This document shows, piece by piece, positions 17,524-25,951 of a DNA stretch of 43,732 nt. The position numbers and the translations under genes were made by a program. Below the pieces are notes generated by a model. It was given only the letters and a program-made list of their open reading frames with translations, was not told where the DNA came from and did no database searches. Source of the stretch: Aquimarina agarilytica ZC1. GTDB taxonomy: Bacteria > Bacteroidota > Bacteroidia > Flavobacteriales > Flavobacteriaceae. The DNA is taken from the NCBI RefSeq assembly GCF_000255455.1, contig NZ_JH621278.1, forward strand, positions 1 to 43,732, written 5' to 3'. The first letter of the stretch is position 1. Every line of letters starts with the position of its first letter.

Positions 17524-18062
17524 AACATGTAGTTTTTTTATTCGCCACATTTTTAATTTTTACATGCTGTAATAAGCCTGTGGCACGTAAGCCTGTATCT
17601 ATTAAATCTGGTTCATTTATTTCAGAATCAATTATTTTAAATAAAAAAATAAAATCTCGGGAAGAAGCTACAATAAATACCATTATTAAAAACGATACGT
17701 TACATACATATCTTAATTCTGGTAATGGATTTTGGTATCACTACACAAAAAAAGATAGTATAGTAAGCCTAAAACCTCAGTTTGGAGATATCGTTAATTT
17801 TGATTTTAACTTAAAACAAATAAATGGTTCGTTAATTTATTCAAAAAAAGAACTAGGAAATCGCGACTACAGAATTGATAAAGAAGAGTTATTTTACGGT
17901 CTTAGAGAAGCTTTAAAACTATTACAAACTGGTGAAAGCGCAACTTTTCTAATACCATCACACTTAGCTTATGGATATTATGGTGACACTAAAAAAATTA
18001 AGGCCAATACACCAATAATTACAGAAGTTACCGTAAATTCGATTTCCAAAATTGAAAAGTAA
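17520..18062 (+). CDS. gldI: Gliding motility lipoprotein GldI, FKBP-type prolyl isomerase
   Basis: GldI is a lipoprotein needed for gliding in flavobacteria and is thought to help fold the gliding/type IX secretion proteins. The 180-residue protein has a signal peptide ending FTCC, with lipidation at C16 or C17. Its FKBP-like domain starts at about residue 85, with the segments LKPQFGDIVNFDF, ELFYGLREALKLLQTGESAT and FLIPSHLAYGYYGD. It overlaps the DHH gene by four bases and is 46 bp before another prolyl isomerase gene, so it sits in an envelope-folding group. Confidence 0.85.
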   Translation: MKHVVFLFATFLIFTCCNKPVARKPVSIKSGSFISESIILNKKIKSREEATINTIIKNDTLHTYLNSGNGFWYHYTKKDSIVSLKPQFGDIVNFDFNLKQINGSLIYSKKELGNRDYRIDKEELFYGLREALKLLQTGESATFLIPSHLAYGYYGDTKKIKANTPIITEVTVNSISKIEK

Positions 18063-18108
18063 TTAAAAACAACAACTAAAATTAAATCAATACTAATTTA
18101 AATTAAAA

Positions 18109-19251
18109 ATGAAGAAGTTAAATTATTTATTTATTGCACTTATAGCAGCTGTGTTTACAAGCTGTAACGAGAAATACCCAGATTTAGAAGATGGATTGTA
18201 TGCAGAATTTAATACAAATAAAGGAACTACAGTAGCTAGCCTACATTTTGAAGATACTCCTATGACAGTAGCAAATTTTGTTGCCTTAGCAGAAGGTAAA
18301 CAAGAAGCTGTAGATAGTGCATATGCAGGAAAGAAATTTTATGATGGGTTAATTTTTCACCGTATTATTAAAGATTTTATGATCCAAGGTGGTGACCCAT
18401 TAGGAACTGGTGTTGGTAATCCGGGATACAAATTCCCTGATGAAATTGTAGATTCATTAAGTCACGATAAAAAAGGAATTTTATCAATGGCAAATTCTGG
18501 ACCTGGAACAAACGGAAGTCAGTTTTTTATAACATTAAAAGAGACTCCATGGTTAAATGGACGTCATACTGTTTTTGGAGAAATTGTTGTTGGACAAGAA
18601 ATTATTGACAGCATAGGAAATGTTGAAACTGCACCTGGTGATAAGCCAAAAGATACTATTGTTTTAAATACATTAAACATTATTAGAAAAGGTAGTTCTG
18701 CAAAAGCATTTGATGCGCCAACTGTTTACAAAGCCGAACTTGAAAAAATTGAAGCAGAAAAGCTTAAAAAAGAACAAGAAGAAATAGCTTTAGCTAAAGG
18801 AAATAAAGAAAAGAATGATGCATTAAAGCCTAAAGCTATAAAAACAGATTCTGGCTTAGGTATTGTTACTATTCAAGAAGGAACTGGTAAAAAAATAAAG
18901 CAAGAAGAAAAAGTAGGTATTTACTACGTAGGTTACCTTGAAGATGGTCGTATTTTTGACACTAACATTGAGTCTGTTGCTAGAGCTAACAATAAATTTG
19001 ACCAAGTAAGATTAGATAGAGGTTTATACAAGCCAATGCCTGTTCCTTACTCAAGTAAAGCACAAATGATCCCTGGATTTAAAGAAGGATTATTAGCTAT
19101 GGACCAAATTGGTGACAAGTCTACTATTTTTATCCCTGCTGCTTTAGGATATGGTGAGCGTGGTGCTGGTGGAGTTATTCCTCCTAATGCAAACCTAATT
19201 TTTGATATTGAATTTGCTGAATTAGAGGCTCCTGCTGCTCCTAAAAAGTAA
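18109..19251 (+). CDS. Lipoprotein fusing cyclophilin and FKBP prolyl isomerase domains
   Basis: The 380-residue protein has a signal peptide ending FTSC (C19 lipidated). A cyclophilin domain follows at about 30-195 (FHRIIKDFMIQGGDP, MANSGPGTNGSQFFIT), then a charged lysine/glutamate-rich linker at 205-240 and an FKBP domain at about 245-375 (GYLEDGRIFDTN, IPAALGYGERGAGG, IPPNANLIFDIE). Both isomerase types in one chain, beside gldI, suggest a broad folding helper for exported proteins. Catalytic residues typical of cyclophilin (R in FHRII, F and Q in SQFF) are kept. Confidence 0.93.
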   Translation: MKKLNYLFIALIAAVFTSCNEKYPDLEDGLYAEFNTNKGTTVASLHFEDTPMTVANFVALAEGKQEAVDSAYAGKKFYDGLIFHRIIKDFMIQGGDPLGTGVGNPGYKFPDEIVDSLSHDKKGILSMANSGPGTNGSQFFITLKETPWLNGRHTVFGEIVVGQEIIDSIGNVETAPGDKPKDTIVLNTLNIIRKGSSAKAFDAPTVYKAELEKIEAEKLKKEQEEIALAKGNKEKNDALKPKAIKTDSGLGIVTIQEGTGKKIKQEEKVGIYYVGYLEDGRIFDTNIESVARANNKFDQVRLDRGLYKPMPVPYSSKAQMIPGFKEGLLAMDQIGDKSTIFIPAALGYGERGAGGVIPPNANLIFDIEFAELEAPAAPKK

Positions 19252-19269
19252 TTAAAAGTATTATTACAT

Positions 19270-19308
19270 AAAAAAATCCCGAGTTTTTATAAAACTCGGG
19301 ATTTTTTT
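19270..19308. terminator. Bidirectional terminator between the prolyl isomerase and menB
   Basis: AAAAAAATCCCGAGTTTT pairs with AAAACTCGGGATTTTTTT. The A/T flanks give a T-run on both strands, suiting two convergent genes. Confidence 0.9.
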
Positions 19309-19327
19309 ATGTTCAATAGGCATTATA

Positions 19328-20167
19328 CTACGGTAACCATTTCTTCTCAAAATCTGGTTTTCTTTTTTCTAAAAATGCATCTCGACCTTCTTTAGCCTCA
19401 TCTGTCATATAAGCTAAACGGGTAGCCTCACCTGCAAATACTTGTTGTCCAACCATACCATCATCGGTTAAATTCATGGCAAATTTTAACATTTTTATTG
19501 ATGTTGGTGATTTGGCTAAAATTTCTTGAGCCCATTCATATGCTGTATCTTCAAGTTCATCGTGCGGAATTACAGCATTTACCATTCCCATTTCAAAGGC
19601 CTCTTGAGCTGAATAATTTCTTCCTAAAAAGAAAATTTCTCTCGCTTTCTTTTGACCAACCATTTTGGCTAAATAAGCAGAGCCATATCCACCATCAAAA
19701 CTAGTTACATCGGCATCCGTTTGTTTAAAAATTGCATGTTCCTTACTCGCTAATGTCATATCACAAACTACATGCAAACTATGTCCCCCACCAACAGCCC
19801 AACCTGGAACTACACAAATTACTGCTTTTGGCATAAAACGAATTAATCGCTGTACATCCAATATATTTAGCCTATGATATCCATCCTCACCAACATATCC
19901 TTGGTGCCCTCTAGCCTTTTGATCTCCTCCACTACAAAAACTATAAATTCCATCTTTTGGCGACGGTCCTTCGGCACTTAACAATACTACACCAATGCTG
20001 GTATCCTCTTGTGCATCATGAAAAGCTTCTAATAACTCACTTGTAGTTTTTGGTCTAAAAGCATTTCTAATTTCGGGTCTGTTAAATGCAATTCTGGCTA
20101 CTCCATCACATTTCTTATAGGTAATATCTTCAAACTCTTTGACAGTTTTCCAATTAATTGAACTCAT
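19328..20167 (-). CDS. menB: 1,4-dihydroxy-2-naphthoyl-CoA synthase
   Basis: MenB closes the second ring of menaquinone from o-succinylbenzoyl-CoA. The 279-residue crotonase-fold protein has the oxyanion-hole parts FCSGGDQ and VGGGHSLH, and the MenB signature TDADVTSFDGGYGS with the aspartate and tyrosine that mark this subfamily. The C-terminal FEKKWLP is also typical. Menaquinone is the respiratory quinone of Bacteroidota. No other men genes are in the window, so it is a stand-alone gene. Confidence 0.97.
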   Translation of the reverse strand: MSSINWKTVKEFEDITYKKCDGVARIAFNRPEIRNAFRPKTTSELLEAFHDAQEDTSIGVVLLSAEGPSPKDGIYSFCSGGDQKARGHQGYVGEDGYHRLNILDVQRLIRFMPKAVICVVPGWAVGGGHSLHVVCDMTLASKEHAIFKQTDADVTSFDGGYGSAYLAKMVGQKKAREIFFLGRNYSAQEAFEMGMVNAVIPHDELEDTAYEWAQEILAKSPTSIKMLKFAMNLTDDGMVGQQVFAGEATRLAYMTDEAKEGRDAFLEKRKPDFEKKWLP

Positions 20168-20327
20168 AAATATTATTTTTAATCAAAAATAACTTAAATA
20201 ATAGCATTGCCCAATAATTTTATCAGCTACAACTAAGCTTCTTATTTAAAATAACATTATAAGAACAAAAAAAATTATATCCCTAAAATTTTCAATAAAA
20301 ACAAACTAGTAAAATTTTGGAATGCAT

Positions 20328-20335
20328 TACCTTTG
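20328..20335 (+). promoter_or_regulatory. Candidate -7 box for the 20401 gene
   Basis: TACCTTTG fits TAnnTTTG, 65 bases before the TTG start of the downstream gene. Confidence 0.45.
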
Positions 20336-20400
20336 CTTTATAAGCATAATATGCTTTTTGTAACCACTAACAAAATATTAACTAATTAACTCTATCAATT

Positions 20401-20787
20401 TTGGAAAGTAAAAAAGCCCAAAAACTTATTACTAAGATTTTATCGGAACTGGATCACGCTGGCATTATCATTAATACTGTTACTGATGATTTAAAGGAAT
20501 TAAGACCTTACGCATTAGAAGAGCAAAATCCTTTACTTGTAAAAGTAATTAGACTTACATACGAACATATTGAGGCTTACCAAACATTTGCTATAGCTAT
20601 TCCCGATGATGAACCTATAGAGGTAGAAGAAGGCGAAGAAGTTATGGTTTCGGATATTGATGAAAATCAGGATCCTAAAGAAAGTTTAGCTTACTTAGTT
20701 TCTCTTTTCAAAGACCTAAATAACAAAATGAATATACTTGACCTTAAAGCCTATAGAGATGCTTTAAACGAGTATACCAATGACTAA
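20401..20787 (+). CDS. Small acidic conserved hypothetical protein
   Basis: The 128-residue protein begins with TTG and has no signal peptide. It is helical with an acidic centre (EPIEVEEGEEVMVSDIDENQ) and a C-terminal segment SLFKDLNNKMNILDLKAYRD. No catalytic motif was recognised. It is preceded by a -7 box and followed by a clear terminator at 20809, which supports a real monocistronic gene. The function is unknown. Confidence 0.7.
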   Translation: MESKKAQKLITKILSELDHAGIIINTVTDDLKELRPYALEEQNPLLVKVIRLTYEHIEAYQTFAIAIPDDEPIEVEEGEEVMVSDIDENQDPKESLAYLVSLFKDLNNKMNILDLKAYRDALNEYTND

Positions 20788-20808
20788 ATTTAGTTATTTA
20801 TACATTTA

Positions 20809-20849
20809 AAAAATAAAACCGATATAATAATATCGGTTTTATTTTTTTG
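20809..20849. terminator. Terminator after the acidic hypothetical gene
   Basis: AAATAAAACCGATAT pairs with ATATCGGTTTTATTT, with T residues following on the plus strand and A/T symmetry that could also serve the convergent gene at 20859. Confidence 0.85.
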
Positions 20850-20858
20850 AGTGTTACT

Positions 20859-21044
20859 TTAAAGTGAAAAAGAAGCCAACTGAGGCTCATTTTGAATCAA
20901 ACGGCTTATAAAAATTTTTAATTCCTCAATCTCATGAGGTAATAAACGTTTGAATGCTTTTTCTACTTCTTTCGAAAATAGATTAACGTCAAAGCTGACT
21001 TTTTCTAACACTGTTTTAGTGTAGTCAAACATAGCTCTTGCCAT
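20859..21044 (-). CDS. Small conserved hypothetical protein (61 residues)
   Basis: The short helical protein begins MARAMFDYTKTVLEKVSFDV and continues KAFKRLLPHEIEELKIFISR. I recall similar proteins with the same start in other flavobacteria, which supports it being a real gene; this is memory, not a search. There is no signal peptide or metal motif. It ends near a shared terminator. Its function is unknown. Confidence 0.65.
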   Translation of the reverse strand: MARAMFDYTKTVLEKVSFDVNLFSKEVEKAFKRLLPHEIEELKIFISRLIQNEPQLASFSL

Positions 21045-21159
21045 ACATTTTTTTTTAATTGCAGCTAAATACTTAGTCGTATTTTACCTACATAACTAGA
21101 CAATTATACTTAAAAAAACTTCATTTTGCAATTAGTTGTTGCAAAAAGTAAGTATAAAC

Positions 21160-21615
21160 CTACTTTTTTAACTTAATTGTCCATTCAAATTCAAAATTTG
21201 ACACTACTACTCCACTTCCATTAACTCCCTGGGATTCAAGCCAAAAAGTTTGTCCTTCGCCAGTTGCAATAGTATTTTTTATAGCTTCTAAAATTTTTTT
21301 ATCATCATTACATGAAAAAGTAATTTTACCAGTTGCTTTTTTACTAAAACTCGCTTTATTTTGAGCTACAAGCATCGAAATTTTTTCTTCACTTTCCTTA
21401 ATTCCCTTCATTACTAATGCTCCTGTGCTTAATTCTGCAGCCATAGCCTGTACGGCAAAATACATTGATCTAAAAGGATTTTGATTGATCCATTTATGTG
21501 TTACAGTAACTTCACATATACTTTGCGTAATCTTTTTAACTCTCACACCACACCACCAAGCTGAGGGTAACTTAAAAAATAAGAAACGATTTAAATTTTT
21601 TTGAGTAATTTCCAT
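21160..21615 (-). CDS. DUF4442 hotdog-fold protein (thioesterase-like)
   Basis: From the ATG at 21613-21615 the protein has 151 residues and begins MEITQKNLNRFLFFKLPSAW. The segments VTVTHKWINQNPFRSMYFAV and AMAAELSTGALVMK fit the DUF4442 branch of the hotdog fold, related to PaaI-type acyl-CoA thioesterases. A farther upstream start (21678) would add 21 residues (MNLRLRFKTYLF...) of unusual basic-hydrophobic type and is less likely. The substrate is unknown. It is a single gene. Confidence 0.78.
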   Translation of the reverse strand: MEITQKNLNRFLFFKLPSAWWCGVRVKKITQSICEVTVTHKWINQNPFRSMYFAVQAMAAELSTGALVMKGIKESEEKISMLVAQNKASFSKKATGKITFSCNDDKKILEAIKNTIATGEGQTFWLESQGVNGSGVVVSNFEFEWTIKLKK

Positions 21616-21955
21616 GTAATGAATTTTGTATTTGAAAGGTATAAATAAATACGTCTTAAACCTAAGCCTTAAATTCATAAATAAGTATTAATTTATTATA
21701 ATAATTAGTAACAAATTCTATAAAAAAATAGCTTTCAGTTGATAATTATAAATAAACTCAAAAAATCAATTGTATTAGATTTTGTATGTTTGTCTGCAAA
21801 TGAATATCAAAATTTTTTATAAAATTCTGTGGAATTCAACTTTTAAACTTAATTTTTTATCTTTTCATCGTTCAACATTTTGTTTGTTAAACAATGAAAA
21901 ATTATATATTTCAAAAATTAAATAAATCACACGATAAATTCATAAAAATCAAGTC

Positions 21956-22819
21956 TTGAAAAAACTAATTCTATTTACTTTTTTAATTTTAATAAGTAAT
22001 CTTAGTAATGCTCAAAGTGTTACCAAAATAAAAGGAAATAAAATCCCTGATACTAAAAGCTTAGATATCTCTGATTTTAGAATCTTAGAAATTGGAGAAA
22101 AGTTTGAAGTTATTTTAGTTCCTAAGTCTAATCCAAGTGTTTATATTGAAGCTGATAGTAATCTACTTGAGTTTATTGACGTAAAAGTAGATGCTGAAAA
22201 ATTGACAGTTAAAAGTACACGTACTATTACACGATTTAAAAAGTTAAGTATTGAAATTGGTTATACCCCAAGCTTATCCAAAATAATAACTACCGGACGC
22301 ACCACAATTGCATCGGAAGGAACAATTGAGGTTGAACGTTTAGCTATTGAAGCTTATGAAAGCTCAAATTTAACAATAAGTACTAAAGCAGATCGCGTTG
22401 ATATTCTAGGAAAAAATAATGCCCGTATTGTTTGTGAAATTTCGGCAAGCTCTATAGGCATTCATAATAATGATTCTTCAAAAATTAGTGCCAATATTGT
22501 TTCCGAAAATTTAAATATTGCTCAAAATCAACAAAGTAAAATTGAAATTCAAGGTACCTCAACCAAAAATACCCTATTCCTATTAGATTCTTGTAATTTT
22601 TATGGCTCCGATCTTATCACTACAAATACTTCACTTAGTATTGAAGGTGCAAGTTATGCTTATTTAAATGTTACTGACAAACTAGAATTAAAAGTCTCGG
22701 GAAAAAGTGAAGTTTCACTATTATCAAATCCAATCATTGATTTATTAAAGTTTCAGGATGAAGCTGTTTTAAAAAAAATCAAAAAGGCGCCAAGTACCTT
22801 TAAACGTTTGTTTGAGTAA
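21956..22819 (+). CDS. Secreted DUF2807 (GIN-domain) protein
   Basis: The 287-residue protein has a signal peptide (ending SNAQ) and starts at a TTG. After the LEIGEKFEVILVPK strand come repeated short beta-strands (ITTGRTTIASEG, AYESSNLTISTK, LGKNNARIV, ISASSIGIHNND), consistent with the right-handed beta-solenoid of DUF2807, once called a putative autotransporter adhesin head. It is the first of three DUF2807 genes in 5 kb; the other two (25166, 25952) are on the other strand at the end of the ABC operon. Its function is unknown. Confidence 0.8.
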   Translation: MKKLILFTFLILISNLSNAQSVTKIKGNKIPDTKSLDISDFRILEIGEKFEVILVPKSNPSVYIEADSNLLEFIDVKVDAEKLTVKSTRTITRFKKLSIEIGYTPSLSKIITTGRTTIASEGTIEVERLAIEAYESSNLTISTKADRVDILGKNNARIVCEISASSIGIHNNDSSKISANIVSENLNIAQNQQSKIEIQGTSTKNTLFLLDSCNFYGSDLITTNTSLSIEGASYAYLNVTDKLELKVSGKSEVSLLSNPIIDLLKFQDEAVLKKIKKAPSTFKRLFE

Positions 22820-22941
22820 TCCTTTTTACACCAGAAAACTTTAGAAAAAGGCTCTCTCGATCAAAAAAAAGTCTTCATCATTTTTTAAATGATAACTGCG
22901 GAATTATAAACACAAAAAATAAATGTAGATGTCGTAAAAAA

Positions 22942-23154
22942 GTGGATTATTCTATAAAAAATGGAGTTATACAACCGAAAAGTCTACTTTTTACTCAAAA
23001 TTTAAAAAATAAGACACTTATTGATTCTATACAAGATATCCAAAATGAAGTATCCTTATATCAAACAAATCCTAAATATAACACCCCCGAATCATTAGTA
23101 CTAGAAGTAAAAAAGAATAATCACCACACCCAACGATTAACATATATTAGATAA
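22942..23154 (+). CDS. Possible small protein of unknown function (70 residues)
   Basis: A GTG-initiated open frame encodes a polar, lysine- and asparagine-rich protein (PKSLLFTQNLKNKTLIDSIQ in the middle). It has no signal peptide, membrane helix or recognised motif and lies in the 473-bp gap before hipB. Composition is compatible with coding, but nothing else supports it. It could be a remnant or chance. Confidence 0.3.
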   Translation: MDYSIKNGVIQPKSLLFTQNLKNKTLIDSIQDIQNEVSLYQTNPKYNTPESLVLEVKKNNHHTQRLTYIR

Positions 23155-23206
23155 TACTATTTTATGTTAGTTTTTATAATCATTAAACTAAATTTACAAT
23201 TTTAAA

Positions 23207-23270
23207 GTTGGCAAAAACCAACATTAATTTATTTGAATAATATTTTGTATATTTGATGGTATTTACCAAC
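23207..23270. promoter_or_regulatory. hipBA promoter with two matching operators
   Basis: The pattern GNTGG-N6-CCAAC occurs at 23207-23222 and again at 23255-23270, 48 bp apart. The second touches the -7 box TATATTTG (23248-23255) at its last base. A larger perfect 10-bp inverted repeat, TTAAAGTTGG (23202-23211) and CCAACTTTAA (23266-23275), frames both. HipB antitoxins are known to bind paired inverted repeats and repress hipBA, so these are the likely HipB operators. Confidence 0.7.
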
Positions 23271-23292
23271 TTTAAGTATCCTAATTGATTTT

Positions 23293-23643
23293 ATGATGGC
23301 AAAAACACACAATAATTGGATTGCAATGACCGATGATGCTATTGTGGCTGAATTAGGTAATTTCATTAAAAAGAATAGAATTGCAAAAAATAAAACACAA
23401 GCTGAAACAGCAACTGCAGCAGGAATAAATAGATGGACTATTAGCCAAATTGAAAATGGTGAAGCCATTAGCTTAAACTCTTTAATTCAAATTCTACGTG
23501 CATTAGATATACTCTATGTATTTAATAGTTTTATATTCCAAGAGCAAATAAGCCCATTAGAAGCTGTAAAATTGAAGAAGAAAGAACGAAAAAGAGTTCG
23601 AAGCGCTTCTAAAAATAACCCAACTACAAAAAGTGACTGGTAA
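23293..23643 (+). CDS. hipB: HipB-like antitoxin, XRE-family repressor
   Basis: The 116-residue protein has an N-terminal helix-turn-helix (about 30-80, with KNKTQAETATAAGINRWTIS and QIENGEAISLNSLIQILRAL) and a basic C-terminal tail (KKKERKRVRSASKNN). HipB neutralises HipA and represses the operon. The start could be the first or second ATG (23293 or 23296). Its stop and the hipA start share one base (TAATG). Paired operators lie just upstream. Confidence 0.85.
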   Translation: MMAKTHNNWIAMTDDAIVAELGNFIKKNRIAKNKTQAETATAAGINRWTISQIENGEAISLNSLIQILRALDILYVFNSFIFQEQISPLEAVKLKKKERKRVRSASKNNPTTKSDW

Positions 23644-24944
23644 TGATAAATAGTGCGATAGTTAAAATTTGGGGTATCACGGCTGGTGCAGTACTTTGGA
23701 ATGAAGATACACAGCTAGCAAGCTTTGAATACACTCCCGATTTTGCTTTAAAAGGCTATGATTTAGCGCCTTTAAAAATGCCTTTACGTGCTGGTACTAT
23801 TTATAATTTTCCAGAATTAAGTTCAAAGAATGAAACTTTAGAAAGTACGTTTCATGGGTTACCTGGTTTACTTGCCGATGTACTTCCTGATCGTTATGGA
23901 AATCGACTATTAAATAGTTGGTTAGCACAACAAGGTCGGCCCGAAAATAGCATGAATCCAATCGAAAAACTTTGCTTTATAGGGTCCAGAGGTATGGGTG
24001 CTATTGAATTTGAACCTTCGACCAATAGTAAGCAAAATGCATTTGATGTAGAAATGGAGGGCTTGGTTAATGTAGCCACACATATGTTGAATAAACGTGA
24101 AAAATTTACTACCAATATAAAGCAAAACGAACTTAAAGCCATGCAAGATATTTTAACTATTGGTACCTCTGCCGGAGGTGCCAGAGCTAAAGCGATTATT
24201 GCATATAATAAAAAAACTGGTGTGGTAAAATCTGGACAAGCAAATGCTCCAGAGGGTTTTGAACACTATTTACTAAAACTTGACGGCGTAGATGATGCGC
24301 AATTTGGTACAACAAAAGGTTATGGCCGTGTAGAAATGGCATACTACCTTATGGCAGTAGATTGTGGTATTGAAATGATGCCCTCATTACTACTAGAGGA
24401 AAATGATCGTGCACATTTTATGACCAAACGCTTTGATAGAGAAAACGGAAGTACCAAACATCATATACAAACTTTATGTGCCATGCAACACTATAATTTT
24501 AATGAGGTAGGTGCATATAGTTATGAGCAGCTATTCCAAACCATGCGTTTACTTAGACTCCCCTACCCGCAAGCCGAACAAATGTTTCGTAGAATGGTAT
24601 TTAATGTTATTGCTCGGAATTGCGACGACCATACTAAAAATTTTGCTTTTAGACTTAAACAAGACAGTGAATGGGAATTAAGCCCCGCTTATGATATCTG
24701 TCATGCCTACCGCCCTGATAGTATTTGGGTAAGTAAACATGCGCTTTCCGTTAATGGAAAACGAGAAGGAATTACTAAACAAGATTTACTTACTGTAGCC
24801 AAATCCATGAATATTAAAAAATCGGAATTAATTATAAAAGAAATTAACGCTTGCGTTCAAAAATGGAAATTTTATGCCCAAAAAGTGAATGTTAATGAAC
24901 GCTTGACAACAAAAATTAATGAGAGTATTTTGAATATTTCGTAA
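23643..24944 (+). CDS. hipA: HipA-like serine/threonine kinase toxin
   Basis: HipA kinases phosphorylate cytoplasmic targets (GltX in E. coli) and cause growth arrest and persistence. The 433-residue protein is complete: an N-terminal domain with RAGTIYNFPELS, the phosphate-loop segment GTSAGGARAKA at 174-184, the catalytic NCDDHTKN at 326-333 and the metal-binding D351 in SPAYDIC. The regulatory serine of E. coli HipA (S150) falls in the GTSAGG loop, where S176 is kept. The target here is unknown. Confidence 0.92.
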   Translation: MINSAIVKIWGITAGAVLWNEDTQLASFEYTPDFALKGYDLAPLKMPLRAGTIYNFPELSSKNETLESTFHGLPGLLADVLPDRYGNRLLNSWLAQQGRPENSMNPIEKLCFIGSRGMGAIEFEPSTNSKQNAFDVEMEGLVNVATHMLNKREKFTTNIKQNELKAMQDILTIGTSAGGARAKAIIAYNKKTGVVKSGQANAPEGFEHYLLKLDGVDDAQFGTTKGYGRVEMAYYLMAVDCGIEMMPSLLLEENDRAHFMTKRFDRENGSTKHHIQTLCAMQHYNFNEVGAYSYEQLFQTMRLLRLPYPQAEQMFRRMVFNVIARNCDDHTKNFAFRLKQDSEWELSPAYDICHAYRPDSIWVSKHALSVNGKREGITKQDLLTVAKSMNIKKSELIIKEINACVQKWKFYAQKVNVNERLTTKINESILNIS

Positions 24945-25023
24945 AATAATTTATAAAAAATGACAGTATAAATACCACATTCATACCATCATTTTCAAAC
25001 AAAAAAACTAATTTTCAACTATT

Positions 25024-25113
25024 GTGGGCGTGCCCCAAGGGTCGGGCTTTACATTTCAATTCCTCGCACTTCCTTTGGTCAGGCTGTGGGATTTCCATTG
25101 CAATACCTCACGC
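25024..25113. repeat. G+C-richer intergenic element, probable dispersed repeat
   Basis: Between hipA and the DUF2807 gene lies about 90 bases of markedly higher G+C than its surroundings. On the plus strand it runs from TTGTGGGCGTGCCCC to ACCTCACGC, with TGTGGG at both 25025 and 25085 and GGGTCGGGCTTTACATTTC between. Similar GGGCG...GTCGGGCTTT... elements between genes are familiar to me from other flavobacterial genomes. It does not look like coding sequence. Function is unknown. Confidence 0.5.
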
Positions 25114-25165
25114 AAAAAAATGGTTTCACCTCATCAATCAACTACAACTCATCATTAATTATAGC

Positions 25166-25930
25166 TTAATTAGTATCAATACGTGTAATAGTGGTTTCTC
25201 CCAAATTAAGTCCTTTTTCAATTTTTGGATTCCCTGTATATCTAATAGTAGCTTCCCCAAAGGAAGACACCTTTAATTCATCAGATACATTTAAATTAAA
25301 TTTTGCCTCGCCATAAGCCATTATTTTAGATCTTTTGTTACTTACCTTTTCACTATTAACATTAGCTGCTCCATAGGCAGTAAATTTTTGATAATCAACA
25401 CGCCCTTTTTCTATAGTTAATTGAGCTTCGCCATACATAACTGCTTTAAAATTATCCAGCTCTAATTCATTAAAACGGATGGATGATGCCCCATAAACAT
25501 ACATATCTAATTCATCCGATTTGAAAGCATTTTTTAGAGTAAAATCCTCTTCTCCTTTTAGGGACAAGTCTTCTAAGTACTTAAAAGTTATAGTTGCCTT
25601 TACTATAGTCCCTTTATAAATCGGTTTTCTATGCTTATCCCAATCTTTTTTTTCTTTTTTTGTAAAAATCTTAGCCCCTTCTAAATATAATTGTAGCGTA
25701 TTATTTTCAACCTCAACTGTCAGTTTTTCTTCGGGAACACTAATAGAATTTATAACTACCTCATTTGTATCACCATGAATAAAATCTACTTGAATATGCG
25801 GATGGATACTTATTTTATTAAAATTTTCAACTTTAAATGTTTGTGATTGTAAAAAATTAAAGCTTAAGATAAACACCCAAAACAAACTAGCGAGTCCAAT
25901 CTTTTTTAAATTTGCATGATTTTGTATCAT
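25166..25930 (-). CDS. Secreted DUF2807 protein with G-A/E repeats
   Basis: The 254-residue protein has a signal peptide (ending FLQSQ), a first sandwich part and a series of short beta-strands each carrying a YGxA-type turn: VYGASSIRF, MYGEAQLTI, AYGAANVNS, AYGEAKFNL, SFGEATIRY. These are about 20 residues apart, as in a DUF2807 solenoid. It is the last gene of the putative ABC/DUF2807 operon, 21 bp after the next DUF2807 gene. Its function is unknown. Confidence 0.85.
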   Translation of the reverse strand: MIQNHANLKKIGLASLFWVFILSFNFLQSQTFKVENFNKISIHPHIQVDFIHGDTNEVVINSISVPEEKLTVEVENNTLQLYLEGAKIFTKKEKKDWDKHRKPIYKGTIVKATITFKYLEDLSLKGEEDFTLKNAFKSDELDMYVYGASSIRFNELELDNFKAVMYGEAQLTIEKGRVDYQKFTAYGAANVNSEKVSNKRSKIMAYGEAKFNLNVSDELKVSSFGEATIRYTGNPKIEKGLNLGETTITRIDTN

Positions 25931-25951
25931 AATATTATAATTTAGTATCTA

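Noticed and set aside
25022..25276. A plus-strand open frame covering the higher-G+C element
   Set aside because: It runs into the 3' end of the DUF2807 gene on the other strand and its translation has no family-like features; the element looks non-coding.
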